A stretch of 54,454 nucleotides of DNA, taken from contig JAJZLK010000051.1 of NCBI GenBank assembly GCA_021803655.1, forward strand, positions 1-54,454. The letters are read 5' to 3'. The notes under the pieces were generated by a model. It saw only the letters and a program-made list of their open reading frames with translations, was not told the origin of the DNA and did not search any database. Source of the DNA: Thermoplasmata archaeon (GTDB lineage: Archaea > Thermoplasmatota > Thermoplasmata > Thermoplasmatales > Thermoplasmataceae). The position numbers and the translations under genes were made by a program. This document shows positions 51,292 through 54,454 of this stretch, piece by piece. Positions within the stretch are counted from its first letter, which is position 1, and every line of letters starts with the position of its first letter.

Positions 51292-52251
51292 TTACAATTT
51301 TCTCATGAGTATTCTCTGGATGGAATGGTCAGGGCCCTTTTCCAGGACCAGCTGGGCCCGCCATTTTGTCTGCATAATATTCTCCCTTAAATTCACACCG
51401 TTTATCGTATCCCATATCATTGAAGCGGTTGAAACGGCTTCTTCAGCTGAGAGTTCCGCATAGGTTCTGAAGTATGACCCGGGGTCCCTGAAAGCTGTTT
51501 GCTGGAGCATCTGGAATCTTTCCACGAACCATTTCTTGATCCACTCCTCCTTTGCATCCACGTATATGGAAAAGTCCAGGAAGTCAGATACGTAGAGGGG
51601 TTTCTCCTGTTCTATTTTTGAATCCCCGTGGGCCTGAAGTATATTCAATCCCTCCAGGATAAGGATCTCCGGGCTCCTCACCTCTATACTCTTCCCCGGG
51701 ATTATGTCATATTGAAGATGTGAATAAACAGGGGATCGCACAAGCGGTTCACCGGATTTTATCCTGTAAAGGAAATCGGTAAGCGCTCTCAGGTCGTAAC
51801 TCTCGGGAAAACCTTTCCTTCTCATCAGATTTCTTCTTTCCAGCACACTGTTTGGGTAGAGGAAACCATCTGTAGTGACAAGATCTACTCTTGGATTCCC
51901 AGGAAGACGTTCCAGAAGGGCTTTGAGGAGCCTTGATGTGGTACTCTTCCCCACGGCAACACTTCCTGTGACACCGATTATATATGGAACTTTTCTGCCA
52001 GTTTCGTCTAGAAACTGGTTTCTGGCATTGAACAGCTCTAGCCTGGCCCTCACGTAAAGATCTATCAGTCTGGATATAGGAAGATAGACCGTTTCTACCT
52101 CTTCCATTGAAATCACGTCATTCAGCGACCTTGCGGCTTCAAGGTCTGACATCGAATATTCCACTGAAAAGTTCTTCCTCTTTTTCGCCCAGTGTTCTCT
52201 GTCAAAAGCCAGGTATGGGGATGATATCGAACGGGAAGTGGCATTATTCAT
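51292..52251 (-). CDS. coaA: Pantothenate kinase, bacterial type I (CoaA)
   Basis: Phosphorylates pantothenate in the first step to CoA. The 319-residue protein aligns along its length with Escherichia coli Coa[25 protein letters not shown]-loop [15 protein letters not shown] (Lys102), [32 protein letters not shown] and [11 protein letters not shown]. Most archaea instead use pantoate kinase and phosphopantothenate synthetase; Thermoplasmatales lack pantoate kinase, and a type I CoaA homolog was shown to be active in Picrophilus. Of the three E. coli residues tied to CoA feedback (Arg106, His177, Phe247), the first two are kept (Arg107, His178) but the third is Leu (249, in RFQMLQQ). It diverges from metG. 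Confidence 0.93.
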   Translation of the reverse strand: MNNATSRSISSPYLAFDREHWAKKRKNFSVEYSMSDLEAARSLNDVISMEEVETVYLPISRLIDLYVRARLELFNARNQFLDETGRKVPYIIGVTGSVAVGKSTTSRLLKALLERLPGNPRVDLVTTDGFLYPNSVLERRNLMRRKGFPESYDLRALTDFLYRIKSGEPLVRSPVYSHLQYDIIPGKSIEVRSPEILILEGLNILQAHGDSKIEQEKPLYVSDFLDFSIYVDAKEEWIKKWFVERFQMLQQTAFRDPGSYFRTYAELSAEEAVSTASMIWDTINGVNLRENIMQTKWRAQLVLEKGPDHSIQRILMRKL

Positions 52252-52444
52252 GAGATTTACACTTCATCACCACGGGGATAATAAGATTCCATGAATGCAG
52301 TTGACTACAAGCTTCTAACCCGACGAAAGGTTATTTTCAGCATGAATGAGTATCCTGCAGCGTAGCAATCGTCCGGGAAAAATAAATAAGCCGTGATCAA
52401 TAATGCCAGACCCCGGTCAGAACGATCCAGGGAGAGGTAGAAAA

Positions 52445-54454
52445 TTGGAAAGAATACTTGTAAACTGCGCGCTGCCCTACGCTAACGGGCCCATTCATCT
52501 TGGCCATCTGGCCGGATGCTACATCGGTGCCGATATTTTCGTGAGATTCAACCGCCTTATCGGTAACGAGGTGATGTTCATCTCCGGCAGTGACGAATAC
52601 GGGACGCCTATAACTATCAAGGCTGACCGCGAGAAAGTACCTCCTTCTGCAATAGCTGACAGGTATCATACCAGGAATGAAAAGACATTCAGGAACCTTG
52701 ACATAAACTTTGACATATTTTCCAGAACGAGCGATCCCCGGCACTCGGAAGTTGTCGGGAATATATTCCTCGATCTGCTGAAAAAAGGTTACCTGGAGGA
52801 GAGGACAATGACCTCTCCCTTCTGCCCCACTTGTAACCGGTTTCTGGCAGACAGGTATGTGGAGGGGACATGTCCGTACTGCGGCAACCAAAATGCCCGC
52901 GGAGACCAGTGCGACAACTGCGGGAAGATACTCGATCCGAAGGATCTCAAGTCACCTAGATGCATCATTTCCGGAGACCAGCCAGAGTTCCGGGAAACAA
53001 AGCACTTCTTCTTTCTCCTGAATAAGATTCAGGATTGCCTGCTTGAGTGGTTCGACGGCAAGAGCAACTGGAGGCAGAATGTGCAGTCATTCACCCGCAA
53101 TTTCATAAGTAACGGCCTCAAGGCAAGACCTGTCACGAGAGACCTGGAATGGGGCGTCCCTGTGCCGCTTGACGGATATGACGGGAAGAGAATATATGTG
53201 TGGTTTGAAGCGCTGATGGGATATGTATCAGCATCGATAATTCTTTCCCGGAACAGGAACGATCCGGACTACTGGAAAAGATTCTGGCAGGATCCGCAGG
53301 TGAAGTCATACTACTTCCTGGCAAAGGATAACATAACGTTTCATTCAGTCATATGGCCGTCAATCATCATAGCTCACGAAGGGCTGAATCTTCCTTACGA
53401 CATTCCGGCCAACGAGTACCTCAACTTCAGTGGAAAGAAGTTCTCCAAGAGCCAGGAAGTTGGATCTGTAGCCGACGAAGTTTTGAAGAGATTCCACAAG
53501 GATTATATCCGGTACTATCTCGCTTCCATACTCCCGGAATCGGGGGACTCGGAATTCTCATTCACTGAGATGCAGGAAAAGGTCAACACCGAACTAATAT
53601 CAAAATACGGGAACCTTGTTCACAGGATCTCGACCTTTGCCTCCTCACGGTCAATGGTTATCTCCTGTCCGGATAAGTTTGATGAAGCATCGCTGGATGC
53701 GGTGAAATTATGTGAACAGGCACTTGAAGAGTGGTCCGCATTCCTCAACCAGGTGGAAATAAAGAAGGGGCTGAAGAAGGCGATCGACGTGATCCAGGCA
53801 GCAAACTCATTCTTCAACGAGTCAAAGCCATGGAATCTAGTGAAGACCGACATGAATCAGGCTATAGGTAAGCTCTGGGTGCTCGGGTACATGGCAGCCT
53901 GCTCAACGGTGATGATCTACCCTTACATTCCATCATCAGCGAAAAGAGTTTGGGAGATCCTTGGGTTTCCAGGAACCGTGGAGAACGGCCTTGAAATTCT
54001 GAGGGAGAGAAATTTCACCTTCACTCCCGTTAAGTCCGATCCCCCTTTCAGGATAATTGAGGATCAGGTTTCCAGCAATGGCCCGTGCCTGAGAGTTGGA
54101 ATCATCAGGGAAGCAGTTGACCATCCCGATGCAGACAAGCTGTTTGTTCTCAAAGTTGATCTCGGAGACAAAGAAATTCAGCTGGTGGCTGGTCTCAGGA
54201 AAAATTACGCAGTAGATCAGATTATGGGAAGAAGGATTGTGGTAGTTTCCAACCTGAAACATTCAAAGATAAGGGGCCAGATCTCAGAGGGAATGCTCCT
54301 TGCAGCCGATGACGGAGAAGCCGTAAGATTTCTTACGGTGGACGACAGCATTCCGGCTGGTTCACAGGTGCTGATAGGCGGGGAATCCTTTTCAGACTCC
54401 GGGGAGATAAGCATAGACGACCTGCAGAAATTCGGGATAAAAGTGTCCGTTCGA
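52445..54454 (+). CDS. metG: Methionyl-tRNA synthetase, 3' end outside window
   Basis: Charges tRNA-Met with methionine. The class I HIGH motif is PYANGPIHLGHLAG near the start, a double zinc knuckle follows (CPTCNRF, CPYCGNQ, CDNCGK), and the second signature is KKFSKSQEVG. After the anticodon-binding helical domain comes a Trbp111/EMAP-like tRNA-binding domain (VGIIREAVDHPDADKLFVLK, SKIRGQISEGMLLA), so the gene is nearly complete when the window ends at codon 670. TTG 52445 was chosen because AGAGGT lies 7 bases before it; ATG 52403 in the same frame would add 14 residues, but the AAATAAATAA TATA-like box lies only 15-20 bp before it. Confidence 0.95.
   Translation, partial: MERILVNCALPYANGPIHLGHLAGCYIGADIFVRFNRLIGNEVMFISGSDEYGTPITIKADREKVPPSAIADRYHTRNEKTFRNLDINFDIFSRTSDPRHSEVVGNIFLDLLKKGYLEERTMTSPFCPTCNRFLADRYVEGTCPYCGNQNARGDQCDNCGKILDPKDLKSPRCIISGDQPEFRETKHFFFLLNKIQDCLLEWFDGKSNWRQNVQSFTRNFISNGLKARPVTRDLEWGVPVPLDGYDGKRIYVWFEALMGYVSASIILSRNRNDPDYWKRFWQDPQVKSYYFLAKDNITFHSVIWPSIIIAHEGLNLPYDIPANEYLNFSGKKFSKSQEVGSVADEVLKRFHKDYIRYYLASILPESGDSEFSFTEMQEKVNTELISKYGNLVHRISTFASSRSMVISCPDKFDEASLDAVKLCEQALEEWSAFLNQVEIKKGLKKAIDVIQAANSFFNESKPWNLVKTDMNQAIGKLWVLGYMAACSTVMIYPYIPSSAKRVWEILGFPGTVENGLEILRERNFTFTPVKSDPPFRIIEDQVSSNGPCLRVGIIREAVDHPDADKLFVLKVDLGDKEIQLVAGLRKNYAVDQIMGRRIVVVSNLKHSKIRGQISEGMLLAADDGEAVRFLTVDDSIPAGSQVLIGGESFSDSGEISIDDLQKFGIKVSVR

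Noticed and set aside
1-54454. CRISPR array or cas operon
   Set aside because: No regularly spaced repeats were seen, and the only Cas-related signal is a decayed tnpB.

Overview
The window comes from an archaeon, most likely a member of the Thermoplasmatales or a close relative. Archaeal markers are ABCE1/Rli1, an archaeosine-type tRNA-guanine transglycosylase with a PUA tail, TFS, prefoldin alpha, archaeal SRP54 and FtsY, a family 4 uracil-DNA glycosylase, two geranylgeranyl reductases and an archaeal asparagine synthetase. Lineage hints are a bacterial-type pantothenate kinase (known to replace pantoate kinase in Thermoplasmatales), an SDR-type threonine dehydrogenase like that of Thermoplasma, many MFS carriers, and TATA boxes about 25 nt before start codons, as expected for leaderless mRNAs. 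Genus cannot be fixed from sequence alone. Genes are dense, and starts are a mix of ATG, GTG and TTG.

Layout. 1-9.3 kb: 3' part of an acyl-CoA dehydrogenase, dihydropteroate synthase, then a rightward cluster DUF6015-like / rli1 / tgtA / UvrD-RecB helicase-nuclease. 9.3-17.2 kb: two leftward membrane/lipid genes, an orphan ABC ATPase, a hemerythrin, a 56-aa candidate, an unknown 317-aa protein, MarC, and a UDP-sulfoquinovose synthase facing a sugar nucleotidyltransferase. 17.3-20.3 kb: a leftward group of unrecognised proteins diverging from a gene that resembles cyanobacterial fluorescence recovery protein (FRP). 20.4-31.5 kb: pgk, prefoldin alpha, ftsY, an XRE regulator, an MFS carrier, two tRNA-Ser genes, an Lrp regulator diverging from asparagine synthetase, two genes that each look broken by one base in an A/T run, tfs, srp54, and a geranylgeranyl reductase-ferredoxin pair. 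31.5-39.8 kb: nth/sfsA/kbl operon, an AbrB-PIN toxin-antitoxin pair, and two MFS carriers each overlapping a hydrolase gene (metallo-beta-lactamase fold; SurE). 40.0-41.3 kb: a decayed IS200/IS605 element. 41.3-54.4 kb: PadR regulator and membrane protein, MFS exporter, threonine dehydrogenase, MqnA, IMP dehydrogenase, UDG, EamA, an accessory stretch with a transposase remnant and a 54-aa membrane protein, an MFS carrier, pantothenate kinase, and methionyl-tRNA synthetase cut by the window end.

Linked functions. Threonine dehydrogenase (44 kb) and the KBL/BioF-type enzyme (33 kb) can together turn threonine into glycine and acetyl-CoA. The sulfoquinovose synthase and its facing nucleotidyltransferase fit surface-glycan synthesis. 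The reductase and overlapping ferredoxin fit saturation of archaeal lipids. MqnA points to futalosine-type menaquinone synthesis. The best candidates for something new are the FRP-like gene with its divergent unknown neighbours, a transglycosylase lacking two of its usual zinc cysteines, and two small proteins seen only by reading short frames. No CRISPR array, rRNA or prophage was found.
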